Positions 36,752-46,478 of a stretch of 64,000 bases of DNA are shown here, in pieces. The stretch is from the NCBI RefSeq assembly GCF_900101915.1, contig NZ_FNAL01000012.1, forward strand, positions 21,201-85,200, read 5' to 3'. Positions within the stretch are counted from its first letter, which is position 1, and each line of letters begins with the position of its first letter. A model generated the notes under the pieces. It saw only the letters and a program-made list of their open reading frames with translations. It was not told the DNA's origin and ran no database searches. A program made the translations under genes and the position numbers. This DNA comes from Psychrobacter pacificensis. GTDB taxonomy: Bacteria; Pseudomonadota; Gammaproteobacteria; Pseudomonadales; Moraxellaceae.

Positions 36752-37426
36752 ATGACAGATTATGAACGCATCACTGCTAACCCACATTTTGATATGCTAA
36801 TGAGCGCTCACAAAGAAGTACAAACCACCCAAGCGGCGCTAGTACCAATGGTGGTTGAGCAGTCTTCACGCGGTGAACGCTCGTTTGATATTTTTTCACG
36901 CCTATTGCGTGAGCGTGTGATCTTTTTGACAGGCCAAGTCGAAGACCATATGGCCAATCTAATCGTCGCACAGCTGCTATTTCTAGAAGCTGAAAACCCT
37001 GACAAAGACATTCATTTGTATATCAATTCACCAGGTGGCTCAGTAAGTGCAGGCTTGGCAATCTTTGATACCATGAACTTTATCAAACCTGAAGTATCCA
37101 CCATCTGTATGGGCGGTGCTTATAGCATGGGCTCATTCTTGTTGGCCGCGGGTCAAAAAGGTAAGCGCTACTCACTCGCCAATGCTCGCGTGATGATTCA
37201 CCAGCCATCAGGCGGCGCGCAAGGCCAAGCGACTGATATCGAGATTAATGCTCGTGAAATCCTCAAAATCCGTGATCGCCTAAACCGCATTTTGGCTGAG
37301 CGCACCGGCCAGCCACTCGAAAAAATCGAAAAAGACGTCGAGCGCGATTTTTGGTTAGATGCTGAGGAAGCCAAAGAGTACGGTTTGGTTGATGAAGTAT
37401 TAGAGCGCCGTCCTGAATCTTTGTAA
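36752..37426 (+). CDS. clpP: ATP-dependent Clp protease proteolytic subunit ClpP
   Basis: Serine peptidase forming the double-ring chamber used by ClpX (and ClpA). The catalytic triad is S125 in [10 protein letters not shown]150 in VMIHQPSGG and D199 in ERDFW, with the expected spacing. [11 protein letters not shown] forms the oxyanion region. The usual QAASMGA is GAYSMGS here, a mild variation. 224 residues, with an N-terminal propeptide of about 30. Followed by clpX after 186 bases; a sigma-32-like promoter lies upstream. It degrades ssrA-tagged and damaged proteins in the cytoplasm. Confidence 0.97.
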   Translation: MTDYERITANPHFDMLMSAHKEVQTTQAALVPMVVEQSSRGERSFDIFSRLLRERVIFLTGQVEDHMANLIVAQLLFLEAENPDKDIHLYINSPGGSVSAGLAIFDTMNFIKPEVSTICMGGAYSMGSFLLAAGQKGKRYSLANARVMIHQPSGGAQGQATDIEINAREILKIRDRLNRILAERTGQPLEKIEKDVERDFWLDAEEAKEYGLVDEVLERRPESL

Positions 37427-37612
37427 TCTCAAATAAGCGCTACGCCTCTCAAACGAGTGCGCCATCATAAGAATAGTTATAGTCTGTTTGTATGGTAAAT
37501 CAATATGCCGCTCATACCTGATAGATCGTAAGCAGGTATGAGCGTTCAACCAATACAACCATCGATATGTCGCAAATAGACTAACCAGTTTTAAACTTTA
37601 GGAGCGCCTTTT

Positions 37613-38887
37613 ATGGCAGAAGATAACACCCCGCATTGTTCGTTTTGTGGTAAAGCCAAAAGTGATGTACAGCAGCTGATTGCTGCTGATGACGCCAATA
37701 TTTGCAATGAATGTATCGAGCTATGTACTGATCTAATCGCAGACAGTGCAGAACACAGCGATGACGACAGCGACGTAGATACCTCATGGGTCAACAAAAA
37801 GCTACCTACCCCAAAAGAGCTGCGTGCCAAGCTTGATGAGTATGTCATCGGTCAGGACGCTGCCAAAAAAGCGTTATCGGTCGCGGTATATAACCATTAC
37901 AAACGTCTAAAAGTCAGCCAGACACTTGCCAATAACAGCAAAAAAGCCAAAATCGGTGCTGATGACGCGATGGTAGAATTGGCAAAAAGTAACATTTTGC
38001 TGATTGGCCCAACGGGTTCTGGTAAGACCTTGCTGGCGCAAACCTTGGCTCGTCTGCTTGATGTGCCATTTGCAATGGCCGATGCCACCACCTTGACCGA
38101 AGCAGGGTATGTCGGTGAAGACGTTGAGAACATCGTGCAAAAGCTACTACAAGCGTCTGACTACGATGTGGCCAAAGCGGAACAAGGCATCATCTATATT
38201 GATGAAATCGACAAAATTAGCAAAAAAGGTGATAACCCATCGATTACCCGTGATGTATCGGGCGAAGGCGTGCAGCAAGCGCTGCTAAAGCTGATCGAAG
38301 GCACCGTTGCTGCGATTCCGCCGCACGGTGGTCGTAAGCATCCACAGCAAGAGCTGATCCAAGTCGATACCAGTAACATCCTAATCATCGTCGGCGGCGC
38401 GTTTGCAGGACTTGATAAAGTCATTCAGCAACGTACCGAAAAAGGCGGTATCGGCTTTAACGCGGATGTTAGCTCAAAAGACGACAGCCGTCGTAGCTCA
38501 GACTTGCTACAAGAAGTTGAGCCAGAAGATTTGATCAAGTTTGGTTTGATTCCTGAGCTCATCGGTCGTCTGCCTGTGCTTGCAGCGCTAAAAGAGCTTG
38601 ATGAAGAAGCCTTGGTACAAATCCTTACCGAACCTAAGAACGCACTGGTCAAACAGTACAAGTACTTGTTCGATATGGAAGGCGCTGAGATCAGCTTTAC
38701 AGATGAAGCACTTGATGCCATCGCCAAAAAAGCAATGGAGCGCAAGACGGGTGCGCGCGGTCTACGTTCTATCGTAGAAAACGCTTTGCTTGAGACCATG
38801 TATGAGCTACCTTCTATGGAAAATGCCAAGACCGTGATGGTTGATGCAGAAGTCATCAATGAAGGTAAAATACCTAAAATTGCTTAA
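37613..38887 (+). CDS. clpX: ATP-dependent Clp protease ATPase subunit ClpX
   Basis: AAA+ unfoldase that feeds substrates to ClpP. The N-terminal zinc-binding domain has C9, C12, C31 and C34. Walker A GPTGSGKT is at residues 132-139, Walker [10 protein letters not shown] near 195, and sensor-2 GARGLR near 380. The ClpP-contact IGF-type loop is not obvious by eye in the [11 protein letters not shown] segment but IGF is present there (residues near 280). 424 residues, as in E. coli. AGGAGCG precedes the ATG. Terminator follows at 38932. Confidence 0.97.
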   Translation: MAEDNTPHCSFCGKAKSDVQQLIAADDANICNECIELCTDLIADSAEHSDDDSDVDTSWVNKKLPTPKELRAKLDEYVIGQDAAKKALSVAVYNHYKRLKVSQTLANNSKKAKIGADDAMVELAKSNILLIGPTGSGKTLLAQTLARLLDVPFAMADATTLTEAGYVGEDVENIVQKLLQASDYDVAKAEQGIIYIDEIDKISKKGDNPSITRDVSGEGVQQALLKLIEGTVAAIPPHGGRKHPQQELIQVDTSNILIIVGGAFAGLDKVIQQRTEKGGIGFNADVSSKDDSRRSSDLLQEVEPEDLIKFGLIPELIGRLPVLAALKELDEEALVQILTEPKNALVKQYKYLFDMEGAEISFTDEALDAIAKKAMERKTGARGLRSIVENALLETMYELPSMENAKTVMVDAEVINEGKIPKIA

Positions 38888-38931
38888 TGCATAATGAGAC
38901 TTAGATGGCTCATTATTAGTAATGAAGTATT

Positions 38932-38973
38932 CAAAAAAAGCGTCTGGCCTTATAAGCCACGGCGCTTTTTTTA
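38932..38973 (+). terminator. Intrinsic terminator after clpX
   Basis: AAAAAAAGCG and CGCTTTTTTT pair, extended by GGC/GCC with mismatches, 45 bases after the clpX stop. Confidence 0.85.
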
Positions 38974-39186
38974 TGTCTATCGATCGCCTAAATTATTTAT
39001 CAAAAATTTGATTAACCTTTATATTCCAAGAACACTTAACAGTATAGTGCTTTAGAGATAATGGACGCTCCTCATTACAAAATGATAGCAGTGTTTATCA
39101 ATCGCAAGTAGACCTCATGATTAATCATGCTAATGTAAATAGCAACGATGTATACCCATCATGAATAATACAAAGGACTGTTTATT

Positions 39187-40215
39187 ATGCTTAACAATAT
39201 AACCACGATGGCGTCCTCATTACGCCAGCACCTGCCCTTTTATACACCCAGCGAACAAGATAATGATATTGCACCTTATTACCAAAATCATGTCGCCGCC
39301 ATTACTGGCGCAGGTTCTGGGATGGGACGCGAGCTTGCGCTTCACTTAGCAAAAATGGGCTGTCATGTGGCGCTATCAGACATCAATGTAGAACAACTGG
39401 CACGAACCAAAGAGATGCTGGTTGGTTATGATGTTAAGGTCACCATGACTGTACTTGATGTCTCAGACAATGACGCTGTGCAAGCGTGGGCGGATAGCGT
39501 GATGCGCGACCATGGCAAAGTCAATTTCATCTTTAACAATGCAGGCGTGGCCTTCTCTTCGACGATAGAGGGCGCTAGTATTGAAGAGCTTGAGTGGGTA
39601 ATGGATATCAATTTTTGGGGCGTGGTTTATGGCACCAAAGCGTTTTTACCACTCATCAAAAATAGTGTCAAACAAAGCGAGGTGACGAGTGATAATCAAA
39701 ACGATCAACCCCGCCAGTTTAAAGAACACGGTCATGTGATCAATATCTCCAGCTTGTTTGGTTTGACCGCTCAGCCTTCATATTCTGCTTATAATGCCAG
39801 TAAATTTGCGGTACGCGGCTTTACAGAAAGCCTGCGTCAAGAGCTTAACATTCAGAATTGCGGTGTATCAGCGACCTGTATCCATCCAGGCGGTATCAAA
39901 ACCAATATTGCCAATAGCGCACGTGGCAATGATAGTACCAGTACGGTCGGTATGCCTACTGGTGATAAAGCCATTAGAAGCTTCAATAAACTGTTGAAAT
40001 TTGATGCCAGCGAAGCAGCTTGGATTATTTTACATGCCGCTGCGACCAATAAGCAGCGCTGCTTAATTGGGAATGATGCCAAAATGGTTGATGCCATTCA
40101 GCGGGTATTCCCATCACATTATAGTGAAGTTATAAACGACATCACTCAGTTATCGCGTAAACTAAAACCAAGACGCAATAACAAGCGTAGTGATAAAACA
40201 AGTACCGCACCATAA
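39187..40215 (+). CDS. Short-chain dehydrogenase/reductase
   Basis: Classical SDR using NAD(P). The cofactor motif TGAGSGMGREL is at about residues 35-45, NNAG near 117, catalytic Ser in NISSLFG, and YNASK gives Tyr and Lys. Asp after the second strand (LSDIN) favours NAD(H). 342 residues, longer than the 250 usual because of a 35-residue N-terminal stretch, a loop after residue 160 rich in Ser/Asn/Gln, and a C-terminal tail with a Lys/Arg-rich end. The tail with a helical section is common in SDRs linked to lipid or acyl metabolism, but the substrate is unknown. Single gene, converging with the EIIC gene. Confidence 0.88.
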   Translation: MLNNITTMASSLRQHLPFYTPSEQDNDIAPYYQNHVAAITGAGSGMGRELALHLAKMGCHVALSDINVEQLARTKEMLVGYDVKVTMTVLDVSDNDAVQAWADSVMRDHGKVNFIFNNAGVAFSSTIEGASIEELEWVMDINFWGVVYGTKAFLPLIKNSVKQSEVTSDNQNDQPRQFKEHGHVINISSLFGLTAQPSYSAYNASKFAVRGFTESLRQELNIQNCGVSATCIHPGGIKTNIANSARGNDSTSTVGMPTGDKAIRSFNKLLKFDASEAAWIILHAAATNKQRCLIGNDAKMVDAIQRVFPSHYSEVINDITQLSRKLKPRRNNKRSDKTSTAP

Positions 40216-40234
40216 CTAACTGACGCTCCTTAAA

Positions 40235-40276
40235 TAAAAAAGCCCTACTGTTTTTGAACAGCAGGGCTTTTTTGTT
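40235..40276. terminator. Bidirectional intrinsic terminator
   Basis: AAAAAAGCCCT and AGGGCTTTTTT pair, extended by CTGTT/ACAG, between the converging SDR and EIIC genes. Confidence 0.9.
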
Positions 40277-40308
40277 GTATGGTCACGAATACAAATTTTT
40301 AACCGTTT

Positions 40309-41409
40309 TTAAGGCAGCTTCATATCACCAGCGACTAGCCAGCCCATACGGCGCATGATGTAAGCGACCAAACCTGCAATCACTGCAGGCAATACAAACA
40401 TCAGAAGGACAATCGCTGTCCATAATTGGGTCGTACTCATGATTTCTTGTGATGCTTCAATAACGCCGAACACACCAACCAGACCAGCGGTACCCATGCC
40501 CGCCCCTGTCGCCGTACAAGCCAAGCCAAATCCGACAGTCGCGATAGGGCCAACGATCGCGCTCGCAATAACGGCAGGCAGCAAAACGATAGGTTTTTTT
40601 AGCACATTAGGGATTTGCAGCATGCTGGTACCCAATCCTTGAGATATCACGCCACTAAATCCATTATCCTTAAAACTGGCCACGGCAAAACCAATCATAT
40701 GCGCGGCACAGCCAACAACTGCGGCACCGCCCGCCAAACCACCAAGGCCAATCGCAATACAAATGGCGGCGCTTGATGTCGGTAGCGTCAATAAGATACC
40801 AACGACGACTGCAATCACGATACCCATCAGCAATGGCTGTAGCTCAGTTGCCGCGTGAATCCCTTGCCCAATCGCACTAACTGCCGCAACAACAGGCGGA
40901 TTGAGCAGCGCACAGACCAATAGCGCGATACCACACACTGCTAAGGGCACTAATAAAATATCGAGCTTGGTCTTGCCTGCGATCCACGTACCAGCACGAT
41001 AAGCGAATACAGACGTCAGATAAGCGCCGATTGGGTTGCCTGGCAGTGCTACAAAGGTCGCAGGGCCACCCTCTTGCGGTATGAATAGCGTTCCTGCCAT
41101 TAGTGCTTCAGAATGCGCACCCAACAGACCTGCTACAAGGCAGCTAAGCATCACCAGCGTTGGCGCTTTGAGATAATAAGCGATACCTACTCCAATACCA
41201 GCACCCATTAATATTGAAGCAAGTTTCCCGACCGCAACCAATGCTGGCAAATCTAACCAGCCACCGATTTGCGAGATAATCAAGCCAGCAATTAGTGTGA
41301 CAAATAGCCCTAACGCCATGCCCGTAAAGGCATCGATAAAGTACTTTTGAAAGAATGCTTTGATAACGCCTGCTTGCGGTACTGCTGAGGGAGATGCTGT
41401 CATAACCAT
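40309..41409 (-). CDS. Orphan PTS-type EIIC membrane protein (PTS_EIIC_2 family)
   Basis: A polytopic inner-membrane protein of about nine or ten helices, resembling the PfoR-like PTS EIIC family. Hydrophobic Gly/Ala-rich segments dominate, with FIPQEGGPATFVALPGNPIGAYL in a conserved loop and ATVGFGLACTATGAGMGTAGLVG near the C-terminus. 366 residues. No EIIA, EIIB, HPr or EI gene is nearby, so it probably works without phosphotransfer or with distant partners. Two close ATGs begin the reading frame. It lies 121 bases downstream of the SPOR gene but a terminator separates them. The transported substrate is unknown. Confidence 0.8.
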   Translation of the reverse strand: MVMTASPSAVPQAGVIKAFFQKYFIDAFTGMALGLFVTLIAGLIISQIGGWLDLPALVAVGKLASILMGAGIGVGIAYYLKAPTLVMLSCLVAGLLGAHSEALMAGTLFIPQEGGPATFVALPGNPIGAYLTSVFAYRAGTWIAGKTKLDILLVPLAVCGIALLVCALLNPPVVAAVSAIGQGIHAATELQPLLMGIVIAVVVGILLTLPTSSAAICIAIGLGGLAGGAAVVGCAAHMIGFAVASFKDNGFSGVISQGLGTSMLQIPNVLKKPIVLLPAVIASAIVGPIATVGFGLACTATGAGMGTAGLVGVFGVIEASQEIMSTTQLWTAIVLLMFVLPAVIAGLVAYIMRRMGWLVAGDMKLP

Positions 41410-41471
41410 ACTCTTTATGAATATTTTGATTAAGGAGAAAAGATGATAGAGTGCTTAATAAATTAAAGAGA

Positions 41472-41503
41472 TAAAAAAAGCGTCATGACGACGCTTTTTT
41501 TAT
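41472..41503 (-). terminator. Terminator after the SPOR-domain gene
   Basis: AAAAAAAGCGTC and GACGCTTTTTTT pair around a five-base loop; on the minus strand the T-run follows the hairpin, 30 bases past the stop. Confidence 0.85.
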
Positions 41504-41530
41504 AAATACAATTACTGTAAACAACTTAAC

Positions 41531-42343
41531 TTAGCGACGCTGTTCAACGATAATAGAGTCAATACCGTTATTTTGTAGGCGCTGCTGTGCTGTTGTCACT
41601 GCCTGACGGTTACTTAACGGACGCGAGATTACCTGATAGATAGGTAAGCCATTACCTGTCGTATTTTTGACTACTCTGGCATCCACGCCTGCCATCAATA
41701 CTTGGGCGCGGCGACGATCTGCTTCATCTGCATCACTAAAGCTATTGATCTGCAAAATATAGATCGCAGCAGGTTTGGCAGCTTGAACACTTGCCGTACC
41801 TGCTCCTGCATTGTTGTTACGGGTCGCAGAGTTACTGGTGTTAGGAGGTGGCGTGCCATCATAAGTTGCGTCCTCTTCAACAACAACAATATCGTCGCCC
41901 GCAGCAGTATTACTACCGCCACTGGTCTCGCCTGCAGGACTTTCCGCATTACCAAAGCTACCAGCATTATCTATACCATTAGCTGCCGTACTATCCGGCT
42001 GGGTCACGACGACATCCGGCTCAAACGCGCCAATATCTCCTATCTGATCGTTATCAATCTCAGCGATATCTTCATCAGGAATGGTTGCCATCTCTTGATT
42101 GGGCAAAATATCGTAGAATTCATAATCGCCATTATCGGTATCAGTATCTACGCGCGGCTGCACCTGCCTGTCAGGATCGTTCTCGGCGCTACCATCAGCG
42201 GGACTAAAGTTGAATAATGGTGAAAGGTAGATAAATACCCCGATCATAAGGGTCAATACTGCCCCAACAAACATCCACAATAAGCCCGATACGCTACTTG
42301 ATTTGCGCTTTTCTGTTGCGCCTTTCGGTTTTTTGGCTAGCAT
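41531..42343 (-). CDS. SPOR-domain membrane protein
   Basis: Bitopic inner-membrane protein, likely binding septal peptidoglycan. The N-terminus is basic (KKPKGATEKRK), one helix spans about residues 20-45, then an acidic, Asp/Asn/Gly-rich linker of about 140 residues, and a C-terminal SPOR domain (about 190-270) with YILQINSFSDADEADRRRAQ, which binds denuded glycan strands. This layout is FtsN-like. 270 residues. It follows argS by 87 bases on the same strand, the order seen in other Moraxellaceae and Pseudomonas genomes. It may be co-transcribed with argS. It could be FtsN itself, but the linker is too variable for me to assign the name. Confidence 0.85.
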   Translation of the reverse strand: MLAKKPKGATEKRKSSSVSGLLWMFVGAVLTLMIGVFIYLSPLFNFSPADGSAENDPDRQVQPRVDTDTDNGDYEFYDILPNQEMATIPDEDIAEIDNDQIGDIGAFEPDVVVTQPDSTAANGIDNAGSFGNAESPAGETSGGSNTAAGDDIVVVEEDATYDGTPPPNTSNSATRNNNAGAGTASVQAAKPAAIYILQINSFSDADEADRRRAQVLMAGVDARVVKNTTGNGLPIYQVISRPLSNRQAVTTAQQRLQNNGIDSIIVEQRR

Positions 42344-42430
42344 GGATCTCGTTCTCCCTACTGAATTTAACGGTCATCATCGAATTAATGCTATTGGCTG
42401 TCTATACTCATGTCACATGTTAGAAAATGA

Positions 42431-44260
42431 CTACATAGCAGAAGGTGCTGACAAACCAAGCAGACCAAGGCCGTTCGCCAAGACCTGTCTAACTGCTTTG
42501 GACAAGCGCAAACGTGCTTGCATCAATGCCATCTCATCTGAGCTTGGTGTTTCACCTGTCGTGAGACTGACAGGCAAAATGCGATTGGTGTCATACCAAC
42601 CATGGAACAATGCAGCAAGCTCTTTTAAGTAGTTAGTCAAGACATGCGGCTCGTAGCCAGTCGCTGCACGTAATAGTGTCGCTGGATAACCAGCTAATAG
42701 TTTAATCAACTCGTCTTCATTGGGCGCATTAAGCAAATCTTGATGTGCCAAACCAACAGCATCATCTACTGCCAAATCGTAGGTTGCCAGTTTTTCTAAT
42801 ACACGGCAAACACGCGCATGCGCATACTGAATATAATACACTTGATTGTCTTTGCTTTGTGATTTGGCAAGCTCTAAGTCAAAGTCAATGTGTACTTCAG
42901 GCTTACGCGCGACATAGTAAAAACGCGCCGCATCATTGCCGACTTCTGCACGTAAATCACGCAAAGTAACGAACTGACCTGAGCGTGAAGACATTTGTAC
43001 TTTTTCACTGCCGCGCCACAATGCCACAAACTGTACCAATACAACATCAAGACGTTCAGCATCAATCCCCAACGCGAGCAGCGCCGCTTTTACGCGTGGC
43101 ACATAACCATGGTGGTCGGCGCCCCAAACGTTAATCACTTTGTCAAAACCGCGATCAAACTTGTTTTTATGATAAGCAATATCCGAGGCAAAATACGTCG
43201 ACTGACCATTAGCACGGCGAACCACGCGGTCTTTTTCATCACCAAAATCGGTCGATTTGAACCAGATGTTGCCGTCTTTTTCGTACAAGTAACCTTTGTC
43301 ATCGAGTATTTGTAGGACAGGCTCAATCTCGCTATCAATCGATCTTTCACTGAACCAGCACTCGTAGCTCACACCAAAGTCATTCAAATCGTCTTTGATA
43401 TCGGCCAAAATACTGCTCAAGGCGGCATTTAAAAACAGCGCATAGCTGTCACCAAGCAAGGCTTTGCTACCCGCAATCAAACCATCAATATGCGCTTCTT
43501 TATCACCAGACACTAAGGTTTTCTCACCGTCAGCATTGATCTCAAACTTTGCGTCTTCTGGTACGTCTTTGGCAACATCGGCAAAACGATGAACGTAGCT
43601 GTCACCATGCTGCGTTTTTAATGTCTGTGCGATATCGCGAACGTAGTCGCCTTGATAGGCATTGACTGGGAAAGTGACCGTTTCGCCATTCAATTCTAAA
43701 TAACGCAAATAAGTACTGGTCGCCAAAATATCCATCTGACGACCCGCATCATTGACATAATACTCGCGAGTGACGTCGTAACCGATGGCTTCTAGTAAGT
43801 TTGATACGCTCATACCAAACGCCGCACCGCGTCCGTGACCGACATGCAGACTTGAGGTCGGATTGGCAGAGACAAACTCGACTTGTACCTTTTGACCGTC
43901 AAACTGATTACTCAGACCAAAACGATCTTGTAAGTTAAAGATATCGTCCAATACCGCAAACTTAGCCTCTGAGTTTAAAAATACGTTGATAAACCCAGGA
44001 CCGGCGATTTCTACTTGGCGAATGTCTTGATTCTCAGGCAGCGCGCTGACGATTTTTTCGGCAAGTTGGCGCGGATTGGCCTTGGCCGCTTTGGCCGCCG
44101 TCAGTGCGATATTGCTGGCAAAATCACCGTGGCTTAAATCTTTTGTACGCGTGATTTGACTGTTATTCTGCCAGTCGCTTGGTAGCGTACCATCTGCTTG
44201 TAGGGTTTGAATCGCATCATTAAATAGGGATGCAAGCGTATCAATTTGGGCTTGTGACAT
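42431..44260 (-). CDS. argS: Arginine--tRNA ligase
   Basis: Class I aminoacyl-tRNA synthetase charging tRNA-Arg. The HIGH-type motif is HVGHGRGAAFG near residue 115, and the degenerate KMSKS region is VQMSSRSGQFV near 405; ArgRS usually lacks a canonical KMSKS. The N-terminal Add1-type domain includes SQITRTKDLSHGDFASNIA. The C-terminal DALR-type domain ends with VLANGLGLLGLSAPSAM. 609 residues, slightly longer than E. coli (577). Followed by the SPOR gene. Identification is firm. Confidence 0.97.
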   Translation of the reverse strand: MSQAQIDTLASLFNDAIQTLQADGTLPSDWQNNSQITRTKDLSHGDFASNIALTAAKAAKANPRQLAEKIVSALPENQDIRQVEIAGPGFINVFLNSEAKFAVLDDIFNLQDRFGLSNQFDGQKVQVEFVSANPTSSLHVGHGRGAAFGMSVSNLLEAIGYDVTREYYVNDAGRQMDILATSTYLRYLELNGETVTFPVNAYQGDYVRDIAQTLKTQHGDSYVHRFADVAKDVPEDAKFEINADGEKTLVSGDKEAHIDGLIAGSKALLGDSYALFLNAALSSILADIKDDLNDFGVSYECWFSERSIDSEIEPVLQILDDKGYLYEKDGNIWFKSTDFGDEKDRVVRRANGQSTYFASDIAYHKNKFDRGFDKVINVWGADHHGYVPRVKAALLALGIDAERLDVVLVQFVALWRGSEKVQMSSRSGQFVTLRDLRAEVGNDAARFYYVARKPEVHIDFDLELAKSQSKDNQVYYIQYAHARVCRVLEKLATYDLAVDDAVGLAHQDLLNAPNEDELIKLLAGYPATLLRAATGYEPHVLTNYLKELAALFHGWYDTNRILPVSLTTGETPSSDEMALMQARLRLSKAVRQVLANGLGLLGLSAPSAM

Positions 44261-44703
44261 AGGGATTTGAACTCAATTAAATAAACAACAAAAACGGTGC
44301 GAATGCGAGCAGTCGATAACTGCTTATTATAGTGCCGACCGACATTGCAGGGATAAAATAATGCAAAAAGATAAGTAATCTGTAAATATAACAATCTTTG
44401 GGCTTTATTGCACCATTTGCGCCAAAATTAGCCCTAAAATCTTACCGTTATGACAACTAATATTGATAATTGGGATTAATATAAATTTTGTTCGCTCGTT
44501 TGCTGATGCTTAGTAAAATAAATCTGGTATAAATAATATAAAATCAATGAGCGAATGGTTTTGTCAATTGTAGCGTTCCTGTTGCCCGATACTGAGCAGT
44601 CGTTTATACGCAACCGCTTACACGTTATAATGATGGTTTATATTGCGCATCTATGACGCTTTTACGCCATAGAAGACGCGTTATTACCCTATAGGATTAC
44701 GCT
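44261..44703. other. Intergenic region between argS and the DUF2788 gene
   Basis: AT-rich divergent promoter region of about 440 bases. I see no supported gene, tRNA or clear hairpin. Confidence 0.45.
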
Positions 44704-44922
44704 ATGTTTGCTATTGCTGCCAGTACGGTCACCAGTTGGGGCTTGTACGTCTTACTGCCGATATTCATCGCTTTCTTATTCTTTATCATGTGGGATATCT
44801 CTAAAACTTCTGATGCTGGGCGCGCAGGTACCTTTTGGATCTTTTTGGCCCTTGGCGCAGGCTCTGTTGGTTTCATCCTTAAAATAGTCATGGAAGTCGC
44901 TTTCAAAAAATGGCTGATATAA
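44704..44922 (+). CDS. DUF2788 small membrane protein
   Basis: 72-residue two-helix inner-membrane protein of the DUF2788 family, function unknown. Helix 1 spans about residues 12-32, then a short loop with the family pattern WDISKTSDAGRAGTFWIF, and helix 2 about 45-65, ending in a basic FKKWLI. Length and pattern fit the family well. The gene stands alone with its own start (TATAGGATTACGCT before the ATG) and converges with the truncated DUF1176 gene, only 35 bases between stops. Confidence 0.82.
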   Translation: MFAIAASTVTSWGLYVLLPIFIAFLFFIMWDISKTSDAGRAGTFWIFLALGAGSVGFILKIVMEVAFKKWLI

Positions 44923-44957
44923 TCAGTCATTTTTCGTCATTAAATCCCAAATATTTC

Positions 44958-45341
44958 TTATCGAGCCTTATCGATAATTGCTTGTGTTTGCTTAGCAGAT
45001 AGATCATATAATGCAGCGTCACTTCCAGCGGGCTGCAATGTCCCATAGTTTTTATTATTTAACCACAGCTCAGCCTTATCTTTGGATACTTTTGATGCCA
45101 ACTGAATTTGTGCCTTTGGCAGCGCTACTTTTGGCGATACGGTGAATAGCACTGAAGCAGGCTTATCTATTGAGGCGTCACTTGAGTAGCCTGCCACTCG
45201 GCAAGTACGCGTATTATCACAAACCACTTGCCAGTCGTCTTGTACAAAGCCCCAGCCTTCAGATGGGGTGCCGTATCCTGCGAGAGCAGGTAGCGATAGC
45301 AAGCTGATGGTAGCTACAATAAAAGTCTTTGATGTCTTCAT
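44958..45341 (-). pseudogene. C-terminally truncated DUF1176 protein
   Basis: N-terminal part of a DUF1176 secreted protein. A signal peptide ends LPALA, and DDWQVVCDNTRTCRVAGY is the family signature near the start of the mature part. Full members have about 330-360 residues; this frame stops at 127 after TQAIIDKAR, and DUF2788 begins on the opposite strand 35 bases later, leaving no room for the missing two thirds. A deletion is the simplest explanation. The ATG has a good ribosome site (AAGGAAAG), so a short secreted product may still be made. Calling it a pseudogene rests on my memory of family length. Confidence 0.65.
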
Positions 45342-45375
45342 AATGCTTTCCTTACGTTAGCTACCACCATCAATG

Positions 45376-46428
45376 CTACTTTTTCGCAATCAAAGTCGCA
45401 CGCATGGGAGCAGGATATCCTTCGATGGTCTTAGTTGAGTCATTAGGATCTAAGAAGTCTATTAACGAATGATAGGTCATCCATTCGGTTTTTCGTTGTT
45501 CCTCCATTGAGGTGACAGCCACATCGACGCAGCGCACTTCTGAGAAACCTGCTTTTTCTAGCCAACCTATCAATGCGGCGACCGATGGTAAAAAATACAC
45601 GTTATTCATCTGCGCGTAGCGGTCGTGCGGTACTAGGACTGTATTGGCATCGCCTTCGATAACTAACGTCTCAAGCACTAGCTCACCGCCTTTGACCAAC
45701 TGCCCTTTCAACTGTTGTAAATGCTCGAACGGTGACTGGCGATGATAGAGCACACCCATGCTAAATACGGTGTCAAACAGTTGGCTATGCTCGGGCAATG
45801 CTTCAAGTGGCACAGGAATATAATGCGTACGGTAACGGCCTGTATTATGAGTATGAGCATCCGCGCTACCGACAAAATGACGAATCGCCATAAACTGATG
45901 GTAAAACAAGCATGACGGATCAATAATAATAACGGTATCCGCGCCAGCCCCTGCCATACGCCAACCGTGATAGCCAGAACCTCCGCCCACATCCAATACA
46001 CGCCGACCATCAAGCCTACTTAAATGCGGCGCAACACGTTGCCATTTCCAATCACTATGCCACTCGGTATCGATCTTAATACCTGACTCATCATCGCCGA
46101 TTTGACCGCCAATCTGAAATGGGCCTTTACGCCACGGCATCAACTGCTTTAATAACGCCGTTGTTTGTTTGCGCTGAGACTCATTTAGACTTGCCTCAAT
46201 CGTCAATGTATCGCTGTTGAGATCGACGTGATTGACAGTCAATTGTGGTAAACGAGCGACTGACGCTTGATAAGCAGGCGCATGTGCGTAGTTAGCTTTG
46301 TTCTTGATGTCATTTAACCATGTTGGCAGTCGCGTCAGCCACTCATAAGCGCTCGGCTGCTGCTGAGCCAGCTCTAATAGGGTTAAATATAGTTCGCGTT
46401 CGGCGTGCGTAATTGTGTCGTTTAGCAT
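45376..46428 (-). CDS. cmoB: tRNA U34 carboxymethyltransferase CmoB
   Basis: Transfers the carboxymethyl group of carboxy-S-adenosylmethionine to 5-hydroxyuridine at tRNA position 34, giving cmo5U. The Rossmann motif RRVLDVGGGSGYHGWRM is at about residues 135-150, KGPFQIGG near 98, FSMGVLYHRQSPF near 228, and KSEWMTYHSL-type sequence (KTEWMTYHSLIDFLD) near the C-terminus. 350 residues, longer than E. coli (323). Lies 50 bases downstream of cmoA, whose product makes its cofactor, so the two form an operon. Acts in the cytoplasm. Confidence 0.95.
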   Translation of the reverse strand: MLNDTITHAERELYLTLLELAQQQPSAYEWLTRLPTWLNDIKNKANYAHAPAYQASVARLPQLTVNHVDLNSDTLTIEASLNESQRKQTTALLKQLMPWRKGPFQIGGQIGDDESGIKIDTEWHSDWKWQRVAPHLSRLDGRRVLDVGGGSGYHGWRMAGAGADTVIIIDPSCLFYHQFMAIRHFVGSADAHTHNTGRYRTHYIPVPLEALPEHSQLFDTVFSMGVLYHRQSPFEHLQQLKGQLVKGGELVLETLVIEGDANTVLVPHDRYAQMNNVYFLPSVAALIGWLEKAGFSEVRCVDVAVTSMEEQRKTEWMTYHSLIDFLDPNDSTKTIEGYPAPMRATLIAKK

Positions 46429-46478
46429 AGAAGCAGATTACCGTAATGATTAAGAAATAACTGTGTTAAAAGTAAGGA

